From Mycolicibacterium vulneris (GTDB lineage: Bacteria; Actinomycetota; Actinomycetes; Mycobacteriales; Mycobacteriaceae): a stretch of DNA of 64,000 bases. The notes beneath the pieces are model-generated. The model worked only from the letters and a program-made list of their open reading frames with translations. It was not told where the DNA came from and searched no databases. Below, piece after piece: positions 17,194 to 27,200 of the stretch. The position numbers and the translations under genes were made by a program. The stretch covers positions 62,001 through 126,000 of the forward strand of contig NZ_NCXM01000016.1 of the NCBI RefSeq assembly GCF_002104765.1, written 5' to 3'. Position 1 is the stretch's first letter. Each line of letters starts with the position of its first letter.

Positions 17194-17280
17194 TCAGCCT
17201 GCCGCTACCGCGTCCGTGGACCCGGTCGCCGCATACGACTTCTCGGTGGTGCCCGGACTGGCTGCGAATGACATCTGCAT
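17194..17280 (-). CDS. 28-aa mini-ORF, possible remnant of a PE gene
   Basis: The frame begins MQMSFAASP and ends with [14 protein letters not shown] before a TGA at 17194-17196. A strong AAGGAG lies 6 nt before its second ATG (17274). The start MSF and the ending are like the first and last residues of PE proteins of the ESX-5 region, which end SYAATEAANAAAAG, with the middle about 70 residues missing. It precedes the PPE gene by 5 bp, exactly where a PE partner is normally found. It could be an internal-deletion remnant that still provides translational coupling. Confidence 0.4.
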   Translation of the reverse strand: MQMSFAASPGTTEKSYAATGSTDAVAAG

Positions 17281-17331
17281 CTCCTTGGCTGGTAGGTGTG
17301 GACGGATGGGCGGTGCACGCCGAAACGGCGG

Positions 17332-18528
17332 TCAGTCTTCGGGAATCACGATGATGGTCGCGGTGGTGGCGGCCCCGCCGGTAACAGCGCCCGCGCCGGC
17401 AGAGCGGGTGGCGGTACCGCCGGTGCCGACCACGGTCCGTCCCGCCAAACCCGACAGGGCCATATTGCTGAACAGGCTTCCCTGGCCCTCCCCCGCGGCC
17501 GTCGCGGGCAGGGCATCAAGACCGGTCTGCGGCAATACGACGGCGACCGGCCTCATCGCCGGTGCGGCGCTGGCCCAGGCCTGGGGCACCGACATGCTTC
17601 CGACCAAGCCGGCTTGCCCCATGCCCGCCGATACCGCTCCGCCCGTCGGCCCCACCGCGATTCCTGGGCCCACGGCGGCGATCGGGAATCCCGCCCGCCC
17701 GAGGGCGCCCGCGTACGCCACCTGCATGTTGAAGTTGTTGAAGGGAGCGAGAAAGCACTGGACTCCGAGGTCGTACATGGATCCGAGGGGCGAATATATG
17801 TGCATCGGATTAAAGGGCCCGAAGCCGAAGGCCAGGAGATCGTCCAGCGATGAGCTCGATGGCGGATCGGCCACTGCCGCAGCGGCCGCAGGCGTTGCCA
17901 GGCTTTGCAGCGTCTGGGGTGCCCCAGCGGTCAGCTGCGGCAGCGTCTGCGCGTTCGTCCCGGCGGCCTGCGTGACCGCCGCGGCTTGTTCGGTGGTCCC
18001 GGACGCATTCGTGGTCCGCGGCGACGGGCTGAACGGAGCCAGCTGCGCCGCGCTCGCCGATGTGCCGGCATACCCGTACATCGCGGCCGCGTCCTGGGCC
18101 CACATCTCGGCGTACTGGGCCTCAGTCGCCGCGATGGCCGCGGTATTCTGCCCGACAATATTCGTCGCGATCAGCGACATCAGCAGGCTGCGATTCGCCG
18201 CGACCATTGGCGGGGGAACCGTTGCCGCAAAAGCGGTTTCGTACGCGGCAACTGCCGCCCTGGCCTGATTCGCGGTCTGCTCGGCCTGGGCGGCGGTGGT
18301 GCTCAACCATCCGATATACGGCGCGGCCGCGGCCGCCATCGTGGCCGACGAAGGACCTCGCCACGCAGCAGTCAGCCCCGAAACCACCGAGGAGTAGGAG
18401 GCCGCCGTGGAGTGCAACTCGGCGGCCAAAGCGTCCCACGCCGCCGCCGCAGCCAGCATCGGCCCAGGCCCCGGCCCGGCATACATGCGACCGGAATTGA
18501 TCTCCGGTGGCATCAGTCCGAAATCCAC
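17332..18528 (-). CDS. PPE family protein, SVP subfamily
   Basis: This 398-residue protein starts at GTG (18528) with [26 protein letters not shown] Shine-Dalgarno sits about 9 nt upstream. The PPE domain spans about 1-175 and is closely related to the downstream PPE (same YSSVxSGLTAxWxGPSS segment). The middle carries an [20 protein letters not shown] hydrophobic stretch. The SVP motif is [18 protein letters not shown], and the C-terminus ends [14 protein letters not shown]. The two genes look like a local duplication. It is a likely ESX-secreted surface protein with unknown biochemical role. Confidence 0.9.
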   Translation of the reverse strand: MDFGLMPPEINSGRMYAGPGPGPMLAAAAAWDALAAELHSTAASYSSVVSGLTAAWRGPSSATMAAAAAPYIGWLSTTAAQAEQTANQARAAVAAYETAFAATVPPPMVAANRSLLMSLIATNIVGQNTAAIAATEAQYAEMWAQDAAAMYGYAGTSASAAQLAPFSPSPRTTNASGTTEQAAAVTQAAGTNAQTLPQLTAGAPQTLQSLATPAAAAAVADPPSSSSLDDLLAFGFGPFNPMHIYSPLGSMYDLGVQCFLAPFNNFNMQVAYAGALGRAGFPIAAVGPGIAVGPTGGAVSAGMGQAGLVGSMSVPQAWASAAPAMRPVAVVLPQTGLDALPATAAGEGQGSLFSNMALSGLAGRTVVGTGGTATRSAGAGAVTGGAATTATIIVIPED

Positions 18529-18654
18529 CGGTCTAGCCCTCCCCCGGCCACGGTGTGACCCGCGCCATAAACATCACGGACATGCGGGCAATACCCACAT
18601 TGAGTTCGCGTAAACAATTGTTTTGCCCCTCGTGATCCAAATTTCGTCGCTCCG

Positions 18655-19080
18655 TGAGTTCGGTCGACACGTCCGGGTGTGGGGCTCTCGCCGATGCCAT
18701 GCGCCGATACGTCGAACTGATCGAGCGAGCTGATCGAAGACGCCGGGCTGATCGCTCGGCTGGACGCCGCGATTGCTGGGCACGCGCGAGGATGGATGCG
18801 GCTCTCCAGTCCGAACTCATTGAGCGCATCGATATGTGAGTCCCGCGGGTCGATCCCGCCGGGCTGCGCGTGCCGGGGCAGCGCACCCAGGGATCGCCGT
18901 ATCGAGGTCGACGCCACCAGTCCCGGGCTGGCAGCGGTGGGGGCCGCAACTGCAGGCCACCGACGGGGCGGCGTTGGATCGCAAACTGAATGCTGTAGCC
19001 GCGACGGCGTGCCGCGATGACCCGCCAACGGTCGCATCGGTTTCGTCGGCCGGAACGCTGGCGGGTGCGTCATCGTGGTG
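18655..19080 (+). pseudogene. Decayed 13E12 repeat family (DUF222/HNH) gene fragment
   Basis: Pieces of a 13E12-family protein appear in sequence but in shifting frames. LIEDAGLIARLDAAIAGHAR and GWMRLS lie near 18740-18806, ELIERIDM at about 18813-18836, and VPRVDPAGLRVPGQRTQ near 18840-18890. EVDATSP is followed by GPQLQATDGAALDRKLNAVA and ATACRDDPPT near 18905-19030. Several frameshifts and a TGA interrupt them, and both ends (N-terminal region and HNH motif) are absent. In mycobacteria this family is repetitive and often marks rearrangement sites. Here it forms the right edge of the accessory block. Confidence 0.75.
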
Positions 19081-19126
19081 TCACACTGGAACGCCATCTG
19101 AGCAACCGGGCGAAAGGTTCACCGAC

Positions 19127-19606
19127 GTGAGCAAAAAGGTCCCATCAGCAGCGGACGCCGCGCGGCACAACCTCGAAGCGGAGCTGGACCGGTTACGGCA
19201 ACGGCGTGAGCGGCTCGAGGCCGAGGTCAAGAACGACCGCGGCATGGTGGGCGACCACGGTGACGCGGCCGAGGCGATCCAGCGCGCCGAGGAACTGGTG
19301 GTTCTCACCGACCGGATCAACGAGTTGGACCGGCGCCTGCGGACCGGGCCGTCGGACGTCGACGCGACGGAGACGCTGCCCGGCGGCACCGAGGTGACGC
19401 TGCGGTTCGCCGACGGCGAAGTCGTCACGATGCACGTGATCTCCATCGTCGAGGAGACCCCCGTCGGCCGGGAGTCCGAGACGTTAACCGCGCGCAGCCC
19501 CCTGGCCCAGGCCCTGGCCGGGCACAAACCCGGCGACACGGTGACCTACACGACGCCGCAGGGCGAGAACCAGGTCGAGCTGATCTCGGTCAAGCTGCCC
19601 CGCTAG
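19127..19606 (+). CDS. GreA/Rnk-type C-terminal domain protein (Rv3788-like)
   Basis: This 159-residue protein has the GreA layout. A charged N-terminal coiled-coil ([20 protein letters not shown], about residues 14-33, then [18 protein letters not shown]) is followed by a GreA/GreB C-terminal FKBP-like domain ([20 protein letters not shown], about 84-103, and [18 protein letters not shown]). Such proteins bind in the RNA polymerase secondary channel. The M. tuberculosis homologue is reported to inhibit transcription and not to cleave transcripts. Start GTG 19127 gives the family length. It directly precedes the decaprenyl-phospho-arabinose genes but has no evident link to that pathway. Confidence 0.85.
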   Translation: MSKKVPSAADAARHNLEAELDRLRQRRERLEAEVKNDRGMVGDHGDAAEAIQRAEELVVLTDRINELDRRLRTGPSDVDATETLPGGTEVTLRFADGEVVTMHVISIVEETPVGRESETLTARSPLAQALAGHKPGDTVTYTTPQGENQVELISVKLPR

Positions 19607-19636
19607 CGCTTGCCGGGGAGGGCTCACCGACCCCGT

Positions 19637-19642
19637 TAGACT
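19637..19642 (+). promoter_or_regulatory. Candidate leaderless -10 for the GtrA-like gene
   Basis: TAGACT ends 7 nt before the ATG at 19650, and no Shine-Dalgarno is seen in the spacer. It could be the head promoter of the dprE1-dprE2-aftA-embC run. Confidence 0.5.
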
Positions 19643-19649
19643 CCCCTCG

Positions 19650-20084
19650 ATGGTTGCCCCGCTGCCCGATTCCGCGTCTGAAGACGTGCGCCCGCACTTG
19701 AGCCTGACTACGCAGGTCACCCGATTCGTCGTCACCGGCGGGTTGGCGGGAATCGTGGACTTCGGGCTCTACCTGCTGCTGTGGAAGGTCGTGGGCGTCC
19801 AGGTTGACCTGTCCAAGGCCACCAGCTTCATCGTCGGCACCATCACGGCCTACCTGATCAACCGCCGCTGGACCTTCCAGGCTTCTCCCAGCACCGCCCG
19901 GTTCGTCGCGGTCATGGTCCTCTACGCCATCACGTTCGCCGTGCAGGTCGGGCTCAACCACGTGTGCCTGGCGCTTCTGCACTACCGCGGCTGGTCGCCG
20001 CTCGTCGCGTTCGTGATCGCGCAGGGCACCGCGACGGTGATCAACTTCGTGGTGCAGCGGGCCGTAATCTTCCGCATCCGCTGA
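19650..20084 (+). CDS. GtrA-family membrane protein (Rv3789-like, arabinan pathway)
   Basis: This 144-residue protein has four membrane helices typical of GtrA/DPMS-type proteins: [20 protein letters not shown] (about residues 24-43), a second helix with [20 protein letters not shown], and two C-terminal helices ending [14 protein letters not shown]. The M. tuberculosis homologue has been proposed either as the flippase for decaprenyl-phospho-arabinose or as an accessory anchor for the glycosyltransferase AftA/priming enzymes. Its position just before dprE1-dprE2-aftA-embC fits both. The start is ATG with a leaderless-type -10. Confidence 0.88.
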   Translation: MVAPLPDSASEDVRPHLSLTTQVTRFVVTGGLAGIVDFGLYLLLWKVVGVQVDLSKATSFIVGTITAYLINRRWTFQASPSTARFVAVMVLYAITFAVQVGLNHVCLALLHYRGWSPLVAFVIAQGTATVINFVVQRAVIFRIR

Positions 20085-20102
20085 GCCGCCCTCGGCAAGC
20101 GG

Positions 20103-20108
20103 TACCCT
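20103..20108 (+). promoter_or_regulatory. Candidate leaderless -10 for dprE1
   Basis: TACCCT ends 8 nt before the ATG at 20117, within the 32-bp gap after the GtrA-like gene. It may allow dprE1 to be transcribed independently of the upstream gene. Confidence 0.35.
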
Positions 20109-20116
20109 CTTTGACG

Positions 20117-21508
20117 ATGTCGAGCACCGATCCCCTGGCCAAGCCCACCCAGCTGATGGGCTTCGGGCGCACCGCACCGTCGGTGGCCCAGGTGCTCTCT
20201 ACCCGCGATCCCGAGGTGATCGCCAAGGCGGTGACCCGGGTGGCCGACTCGGGCGATCCCAAAAGCCGGGGCGTCATCGCCCGCGGGCTGGGCCGATCCT
20301 ACGGCGACAATGCCCAGAACGGCGGCGGCCTGGTGATCGACATGACCGGGCTCAACCGCATCCACTCGATCAGCGCCGACACCCGGCTGGTCGACGTCGA
20401 CGCCGGCGTCAGCCTGGACCAGTTGATGAAGGCGGCGCTGCCGTTCGGGTTGTGGGTTCCGGTGCTGCCGGGAACGCGCCAGGTCACCGTCGGCGGCGCG
20501 ATCGCCTGCGACATCCACGGCAAGAACCACCACAGCGCGGGCAGCTTCGGTAACCACGTTCGGTCGATGGACCTGCTCATGGCCGACGGCACCGTTCGCA
20601 CCATAACCCCCGACGGGGACGGTGCCGAGCTGTTCTGGGCGACCGTCGGCGGCAACGGCCTGACCGGGATCGTGCTGCGCGCCACCATCGCCATGACACC
20701 GACGGAGACGGCGTACTTCATCGCCGACGGTGTTGCCACCCACGACCTCGATGAAACGGTCGCCGTTCACCTCGACGGCAGCGAGGCCAACTACACGTAC
20801 TCCAGCGCGTGGTTCGACCTGATCAGTCCGCCGCCGAAGCTGGGCCGGGCCTCGGTCAGCCGCGGCAGCCTGGCGAAGCTCGATCAGCTGCCGAAGAAGC
20901 TGGCCAAGAACCCGTTGAAATTCGATGCGCCGCAGCTGTTGACGGTGCCGGACGTGTTCCCGGTCAGCGCGATGAACAAGCTGTCGTTCATGGCGATCGG
21001 CGAGGTGTACTACCGGCTGGGCGGGACCTACAGCGGCAAGATCCAGAACCTGTCGCAGTTCTATCACATGCTCGATCTGGTCAGTGGCTGGAATAACGCA
21101 TACGGCCCAAGGGGTTTCGCGCAACACCAGTTCCTGGTTCCGCCGGACGCGATGAACGAGTTCAAGGCCATCATCCGCTGGATCCAGACCACCGGCCATT
21201 ACTCGGCGCTGAACGTGTTCAAGCTCTTCGGGCCGGGCAACCGCGCGCCGCTGAGTTTCCCGATGGCGGGCTGGAACGTCGCCATGGACTTCCCCAACAA
21301 GCCGGGGATCAACGAGTTCCTCAACGAACTCGACAGGCGGGTGCTGGAATTCGGCGGAAGGGTCTACACCGCCAAGGATTCCCGCGTGAACGCCGAAACC
21401 TTCCACGCCATGTATCCGCGCATCGACGAATGGATCGCCGTGCGACGCAAGGTAGATCCGACAGGGGTGTTTGCCTCCGACATGGCCCGACGTTTGGAGC
21501 TGCTCTAA
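20117..21508 (+). CDS. dprE1: Decaprenylphosphoryl-beta-D-ribose 2'-oxidase DprE1
   Basis: This 463-residue FAD enzyme of the VAO family acts at the periplasmic side, oxidising decaprenyl-phospho-ribose to the 2'-keto intermediate that DprE2 reduces. The FAD domain shows [20 protein letters not shown] (about residues 55-74) and [20 protein letters not shown]. The essential [17 protein letters not shown] segment follows near 134-150. In M. tuberculosis the residue bound covalently by benzothiazinones is Cys387 in WNICVDF. Here the segment reads WNVAMDF, so Ala389 replaces it. The neighbouring [15 protein letters not shown] is conserved. The TAA stop abuts the dprE2 ATG directly. Start ATG 20117 is supported by a -10-like TACCCT. 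Confidence 0.97.
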   Translation: MSSTDPLAKPTQLMGFGRTAPSVAQVLSTRDPEVIAKAVTRVADSGDPKSRGVIARGLGRSYGDNAQNGGGLVIDMTGLNRIHSISADTRLVDVDAGVSLDQLMKAALPFGLWVPVLPGTRQVTVGGAIACDIHGKNHHSAGSFGNHVRSMDLLMADGTVRTITPDGDGAELFWATVGGNGLTGIVLRATIAMTPTETAYFIADGVATHDLDETVAVHLDGSEANYTYSSAWFDLISPPPKLGRASVSRGSLAKLDQLPKKLAKNPLKFDAPQLLTVPDVFPVSAMNKLSFMAIGEVYYRLGGTYSGKIQNLSQFYHMLDLVSGWNNAYGPRGFAQHQFLVPPDAMNEFKAIIRWIQTTGHYSALNVFKLFGPGNRAPLSFPMAGWNVAMDFPNKPGINEFLNELDRRVLEFGGRVYTAKDSRVNAETFHAMYPRIDEWIAVRRKVDPTGVFASDMARRLELL

Positions 21509-22273
21509 ATGGTGCTCGATGCCGTAGGTAATCCGCAGACCATCCTGCTGCTCGGCGGTACCTCCGAGATCGGCCTGGCCATCTGCGAACGCTACCTGCA
21601 GAACGCGCACGCGCGGATTGTGTTGGCCGCCATGCCCAGCGACCCCGGCCGCGACGCCGCGGTGGCGCAGATGCAGGCCGCCGGCGCGCGTTCGGTCGAG
21701 CTGATCGATTTCGAAGCCACCGACCCCGACACCCACCCCAAGATGATCGAGGCGGCTTTCGCCAACGGTGACGTCGACGTGGCCATTGTCGCGTTCGGCA
21801 TCCTGGGGGACGCCGAGGAGCTATGGCAGAACCAGCACAAGGCGGTGCAGGCCGTCGAAATCAACTACACCGCAGCGGTTTCGGTGGGAGTGCTGCTGGG
21901 CGAGAAGATGCGCGCCCAGGGTTTCGGCCAGATCATCGCGATGAGCTCGGCGGCCGGCGAGCGGGTGCGGCGGTCCAACTTCGTCTACGGCTCCACCAAG
22001 GCGGGACTGGACGGCTTTTACCTGGGGCTCGGAGAAGCGTTGCGCGAGTATGGAGTTCGCGTCCTGGTGATCCGGCCCGGCCAGGTGCGCACCCGGATGA
22101 GCGCGCACGTCAAGGAAGCGCCGCTGACCGTCGACAAGGAATACGTCGCCAACCTCGCGGTGACCGCGGCCGCCAAAGGTAAGGAATTGGTTTGGGCACC
22201 AGCAGCATTCCGTTATGTGATGATGGTGTTGCGACACGTCCCGCGTCCCATCTTCCGCAAGCTTCCCATCTGA
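21509..22273 (+). CDS. dprE2: Decaprenylphosphoryl-D-2-keto-erythropentose reductase DprE2
   Basis: This 254-residue short-chain dehydrogenase completes epimerisation of decaprenyl-phospho-ribose to decaprenyl-phospho-arabinose using NADH. The N-terminal dinucleotide-binding loop is [18 protein letters not shown] (about residues 12-29). The catalytic motif is [19 protein letters not shown], with Tyr and Lys of YxxxK near 161-165. It begins immediately after the dprE1 stop and ends 2 bp before the aftA start, so dprE1-dprE2-aftA are one transcriptional unit. Its length and sequence agree closely with the tuberculosis enzyme. Confidence 0.97.
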   Translation: MVLDAVGNPQTILLLGGTSEIGLAICERYLQNAHARIVLAAMPSDPGRDAAVAQMQAAGARSVELIDFEATDPDTHPKMIEAAFANGDVDVAIVAFGILGDAEELWQNQHKAVQAVEINYTAAVSVGVLLGEKMRAQGFGQIIAMSSAAGERVRRSNFVYGSTKAGLDGFYLGLGEALREYGVRVLVIRPGQVRTRMSAHVKEAPLTVDKEYVANLAVTAAAKGKELVWAPAAFRYVMMVLRHVPRPIFRKLPI

Positions 22274-22275
22274 CC

Positions 22276-24210
22276 ATGCGTAACGCGCTGGCCACCCTCG
22301 GCCAGATGGCTTTGGCGGTGCTGGTCGCGGTCGTCGTCGCGGTGGTCTCGCTGGTCGCCATCTCCCGGGTGCAGTGGCCGGCGTTCCCGTCCTCCAATCA
22401 ACTGCACGCCCTGACCACCGTCGGGCAGGTCGGCTGCCTGGCCGGCCTGGTCGCCGTCGGCTGGGTGTGGCGCCGCTGCGCGCGCCCCCGCGGCCGGCAG
22501 CTGACCCAACTGGCCGGGCTGGTCTTCGTGTCCGCGTTCACCGTCGTGACGCTGGGCATGCCGCTGGGGGCGACCAAGCTGTACCTGTTCGGCATCTCCG
22601 TCGACCAGCAGTTCCGCACCGAATACCTGACCCGCCTGGCGGACAGCCCCGCCCTGCGCGACATGACCTATCTCGGGCTGCCGCCGTACTACCCGCCGGG
22701 CTGGTTCTGGATCGGCGGGCGCGCCGCGGCGCTCGGCGGGTCGCCAGCCTGGGAGGTCTTCAAGCCGTGGGCCATCACCTCGATCACCATCGCCGTCGCG
22801 GTCGCGCTGGTGCTGTGGTGGCGGATGGTCCGGTTCGAATACGCCCTGATCGTCACCACCGCGACGGCCGCGGTGACGCTGGCCTACGGCTCTCCGGAGC
22901 CCTACTCGGCGATGATCACCGTGTTATTGCCGCCGATGCTGGTGCTGACCTGGTCGGGTCTGCGCGCCGGTGACCGGCCGGACGCGTCCGGCCGTGCGGG
23001 CTGGGCCGCGGTGATCGCCGCCGGGCTGTTCCTGGGCTGGACGGCCACCTGGTACACGCTGCTGTGCGGGTTCAGCGCGTTCACCGTCGGGTTGATGGCC
23101 CTCTGGCTGGCCGGTGTGCGCTGGCAGGGGAACCGCAGGCGCGGCGGGCTCAAAGCCGCCCTCGATCCACTGCGCCGGTTGGTCGTCATCGCCGGCATCG
23201 CCGTGGCGATCGCCTGCACGACGTGGTTGCCGTTCGTGGTGCGAGCGCTGCACAGCCCGATCAGCAACTCCGGCAGCGCCATGCACTATCTGCCGGCCGA
23301 CGGCGCCGAGTTGACCTTCCCCATGCTGCAGTTCACGCTGCTGGGCGTCGTCTGCCTGATCGGCACCCTGTGGCTGGTGCTGCGGGCCCGATCGTCGGTG
23401 CGGGCGGGCGCCCTGGCCATCGGCGTGCTGGCGATCTATCTGTGGTCGCTGCTGTCCATGCTGACCACGCTGGCGCGCACCACGCTGTTGTCGTTCCGGC
23501 TGCAGCCGACGCTGAGTGTGATGCTGGTCGCCGCCGGGGCGTTCGGCTTCCTCGAACTCGCGCAGGCGCTCGCCGCCGCGGGCCGCGACCGGAGCTGGGG
23601 CCGCGGCTTGCAGAGCTCGATCGCCCCGGTGGCCGGCGCCATCGGCCTAGCCGCCGCCATCGCCTTCAGCCAGGACATCCCCGACGTGCTGCGACCGGAC
23701 CTCACCATCGCCTACACCGACACCGACGGTCACGGGCAGCGCGGCGACCGCCGGCCGCCCAGCGCCGAAAAGTTCTACGCCACCATCGATCACGCCATCA
23801 CGCAGGTGACCGGCAAGCCGCGCGACCAGACCGTCGTGATGACCGCCGACTACAGCTTCCTGTCCTTCTACCCCTACTGGGGATTCCAGGGCCTCACCTC
23901 GCACTACGCCAACCCCCTCGCACAATTCGACCTGCGGGCCGCGCAGATCAACAAGTGGTCCACCCTCAAGACCGCCGACGAGTTGATCCACGCCCTGGAC
24001 ACCTGTCCCTGGCCCCCGCCGACCGTCTTCCTGATGCGCCGCGGCGCGAACGGCAACTACACGCTGCGGCTGGCCGAGGACGTCTACCCCAACCAACCCA
24101 ACGTGCGGCGGTATACCGTCGATCTGCGCGGAGCACTGTTCGACAACCCGCGTTTCGTCGTCCAAAGCGTCGGCCCATTTGTGCTGGCCATCCGCAAACC
24201 CGGGACGTAA
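22276..24210 (+). CDS. aftA: Arabinofuranosyltransferase AftA
   Basis: This 644-residue GT-C enzyme adds the first Araf residue from decaprenyl-phospho-arabinose to the galactan chain outside the membrane. About eleven to thirteen hydrophobic helices occupy residues 1-480, and a soluble C-terminal periplasmic domain follows (about 480-644, including [18 protein letters not shown]). The first extracytoplasmic loop carries [18 protein letters not shown] (about residues 112-129), with acidic residues of the GT-C type. Start ATG 22276 follows the dprE2 stop by 2 bp. embC begins 6 bp after the stop, so it is translated in one run with dprE1-embC. Confidence 0.95.
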   Translation: MRNALATLGQMALAVLVAVVVAVVSLVAISRVQWPAFPSSNQLHALTTVGQVGCLAGLVAVGWVWRRCARPRGRQLTQLAGLVFVSAFTVVTLGMPLGATKLYLFGISVDQQFRTEYLTRLADSPALRDMTYLGLPPYYPPGWFWIGGRAAALGGSPAWEVFKPWAITSITIAVAVALVLWWRMVRFEYALIVTTATAAVTLAYGSPEPYSAMITVLLPPMLVLTWSGLRAGDRPDASGRAGWAAVIAAGLFLGWTATWYTLLCGFSAFTVGLMALWLAGVRWQGNRRRGGLKAALDPLRRLVVIAGIAVAIACTTWLPFVVRALHSPISNSGSAMHYLPADGAELTFPMLQFTLLGVVCLIGTLWLVLRARSSVRAGALAIGVLAIYLWSLLSMLTTLARTTLLSFRLQPTLSVMLVAAGAFGFLELAQALAAAGRDRSWGRGLQSSIAPVAGAIGLAAAIAFSQDIPDVLRPDLTIAYTDTDGHGQRGDRRPPSAEKFYATIDHAITQVTGKPRDQTVVMTADYSFLSFYPYWGFQGLTSHYANPLAQFDLRAAQINKWSTLKTADELIHALDTCPWPPPTVFLMRRGANGNYTLRLAEDVYPNQPNVRRYTVDLRGALFDNPRFVVQSVGPFVLAIRKPGT

Positions 24211-24216
24211 CTGCTG

Positions 24217-27200
24217 ATGAGCACCGACACTGCGCCTCAAACGGGGCCCCGTACCCCTGAAGAACTAGCATCTAGCTCCGTGAACGACACGGAAGCGAAT
24301 CACCGGATCGCCCGGTTGGTTGCTTCCGTCGCCGGGCTGCTCGGAGTGCTGCTGGCGATCGCCACCCCGCTGCTTCCGGTCAACCAGACCACCGCCCAAC
24401 TCGACTGGCCGCAGAACGGCACTTTCGGCAGCGTCGACGCGCCGCTGATCGGCTACGTCGCCACCGATTTGACCGTCACCGTCCCCTGCGAGGCCGCCGC
24501 CGGTCTGGCCGGGCCGGGCAACGCGGGCAAGACGGTGTTGCTGTCGACGGTGCCCAAGCAGGCGCCGAAGGCCGTCGACCGGGGACTCCTGATCGTGCGC
24601 GCCAACAACGACCTGGTGCTGGTGGTGCGCAACGTCCCGGTGGTGACCGCGCCGTTGAGCCAGGTGCTCAGCCCGGCCTGCCAGCGGCTGACCTTCACCG
24701 CGCACGCCGACCGGGTCACCGCCGAGTTCGTCGGCCTGACCCAGGGACACAACGCCGAGCATCCCGGCTCGCCGCTGCGCGGCGAGAAAAGCGGCTACGA
24801 CTTCCGACCCCAGATCGTCGGCGTCTTCACCGATCTGAGCGGACCGGCACCGACCGGCCTGAAGTTCTCGGCGACCATCGACACCCGCTACAGCAGCAGC
24901 CCCACCCCGCTGAAGATGGCCGCGATGATCCTCGGGCTGGTGCTGACGGCCGCCGCGCTGATCGCGCTGCACATCCTCGACACCGCCGACGGGACCCGGC
25001 ACCGCCGCTTCCTGCCCGCCCGCTGGTGGTCGATCGGCGGTCTGGACGCCCTGGTCATCGGCGTGCTGGTGTGGTGGCATTTCGTCGGCGCCAACACCTC
25101 CGACGACGGCTACATCCTCACCATGGCCCGCGTATCCGAGCACGCCGGCTACATGGCCAACTACTACCGCTGGTTGGGCACGCCCGAGGCGCCGTTCGGC
25201 TGGTACTACGACCTGCTGGCGCTGTGGGCGCACGTGAGCACGACAAGCGTCTGGATGCGGTTGCCCACCCTGGTGATGGCGCTGACGTGCTGGTGGGTGA
25301 TCAGCCGTGAGGTCATGCCGCGGCTGGGCCACGCCGTCAAACAGAACCGGGCCGCGGCCTGGACGGCGGCGGGCATGTTCCTGGCCGTATGGCTGCCGCT
25401 GGACAACGGCCTGCGTCCCGAGCCGATCATCGCGCTGGGCATCCTGCTGACCTGGTGCTCGGTGGAACGCGCGGTGGCCACCAGCCGGCTGCTGCCGGTG
25501 GCGATCGCCTGCATCATCGGCGCGCTGACCCTGTTCTCCGGGCCGACGGGCATCGCCTCGATCGGCGCACTGCTGGTCGCGATCGGGCCGCTGCGGACCA
25601 TCCTGCACCGCCGCTCGAAACGGTTCGGCGCGCTGCCACTGGTCGCGCCCCTGCTGGCCGCGGTCACCGTCACCGTCATCCTGATCTTCCGCGACCAGAC
25701 GCTGACCGGCGAGATCCAGGCCACCATGCTCAAACGCGCCGTGGGGCCAAGCCTCAGCTGGTTCGACGAACACATCCGTTACGAGCGGCTGTTCATGGCC
25801 AGCCCCGACGGATCGGTCGCCCGCCGCTTCGCCGTGCTGGCGCTGATCCTCGCGCTCGGGATCACGGTCGCAATGTCGTTGCGCAAGGGGCGGATTCCGG
25901 GCACGGCCGCCGGGCCGAGCCGGCGCATCGTCGGGATCACCATCATCTCCTTCGTCGCGATGATGTTCACGCCCACCAAGTGGACCCACCACTTCGGGGT
26001 GTTCGCCGGGCTGGCCGGGCCGCTGGGCGCGCTGGCCGCGGTCGCGGTGACCTCCGTGGCGATGCGATCGCGGCGCAACCGCACGGTGTACGCCGCGGTG
26101 GTGCTGTTCCTGGTGGCGTTGTCGTTCGCCAGCGTCAACGGCTGGTGGTACGTCTCGAATTTCGGTGTGCCGTGGTCGAATGAGTTCCCGGCCTGGCATT
26201 ACGCCTTCGCCACCGCGCTGCTCGGGTTGACCGTGGTGGTGCTGCTGCTGGCGGCCTGGTTCCACTTCGTCGCCCCGGACAACGGGCCACCCAAGACCCG
26301 CCTTGGCGCAAGGGTTGCCGGAATTGTCCAGTCCCCCTTGGCAATTGCGACCTGGGCGCTGGTGGTGTTCGAGGTGGCATCGCTGACCCTGGCGATGACC
26401 GACCAGTATCCGGCGTGGTCGGTCGGTCGCTCCAACCTGCAGGCTCTGACCGGAAAGTCGTGCGGACTGGCCGAGGACGTGCTGGTGGAGCAGGACCCTA
26501 ACGCGGGGATGCTGACGCCGGTGAACGCGTCGGTGGCCGACGCGCTGGGCGCGGGTCTGTCGGAAGCCTTCACGGCCAACGGAATTCCCGCCGACGTGCG
26601 TGCCGACCCGGTGATGGAACGCCCGGGCGACCGCAGCTTCGTCAACGACGAGGAGAAGACGGGCAGCAACCAGGCCGGCACCGAGGGCGGCACCACTCCG
26701 GCGCCGGGAATCAACGGTTCGTCGGCCCAGCTGCCCTTCAACCTCGACCCCGCGCGCACCCCGGTGCTGGGCAGCTGGCGCTCGGGCATCCAGGTGCCCG
26801 CGCACCTGCGGTCCAGCTGGTACCGACTGCCCGCCCGCGACAAGGCCGGGCCGCTGCTGGTGGTGAGCGCCGCCGGGCGCTTCGACCTCCGCGAGGTCCA
26901 GGTGCAATGGGCCACCGACGACCAGGCGGCCGGCGGACACCCCGGCGGCTCGTTCCAATTCGCGGACGTGGGCGCGTCGCCGGCCTGGCGCAACCTGCGC
27001 CTGCCGATGTCGGCAATTCCGAGCTCCGCCACCCAGATTCGGTTGGTCGCCGACGACGAAGACCTGGCCCCGCAGCACTGGATCGCGCTGACCCCGCCGA
27101 GAACTCCGCAACTACGCACGCTGCAGGACGTGGTGGGCTCCGCCGACCCGGTGTTCCTGGACTGGCTCGTCGGCCTGGCCTTCCCCTGCCAGCGACCGTT

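Noticed and set aside
11129-19126. Active transposon or integrative element
   Set aside because: No transposase, integrase, terminal inverted repeats or target duplications were found. Only a decayed 13E12 fragment is present.
24265-27111. 948-codon open frame antisense to embC
   Set aside because: It has low-complexity, Gly/Arg/Gln-rich translation and lies exactly opposite a strongly conserved gene. Such frames are common in GC-rich DNA because of third-position G/C bias.
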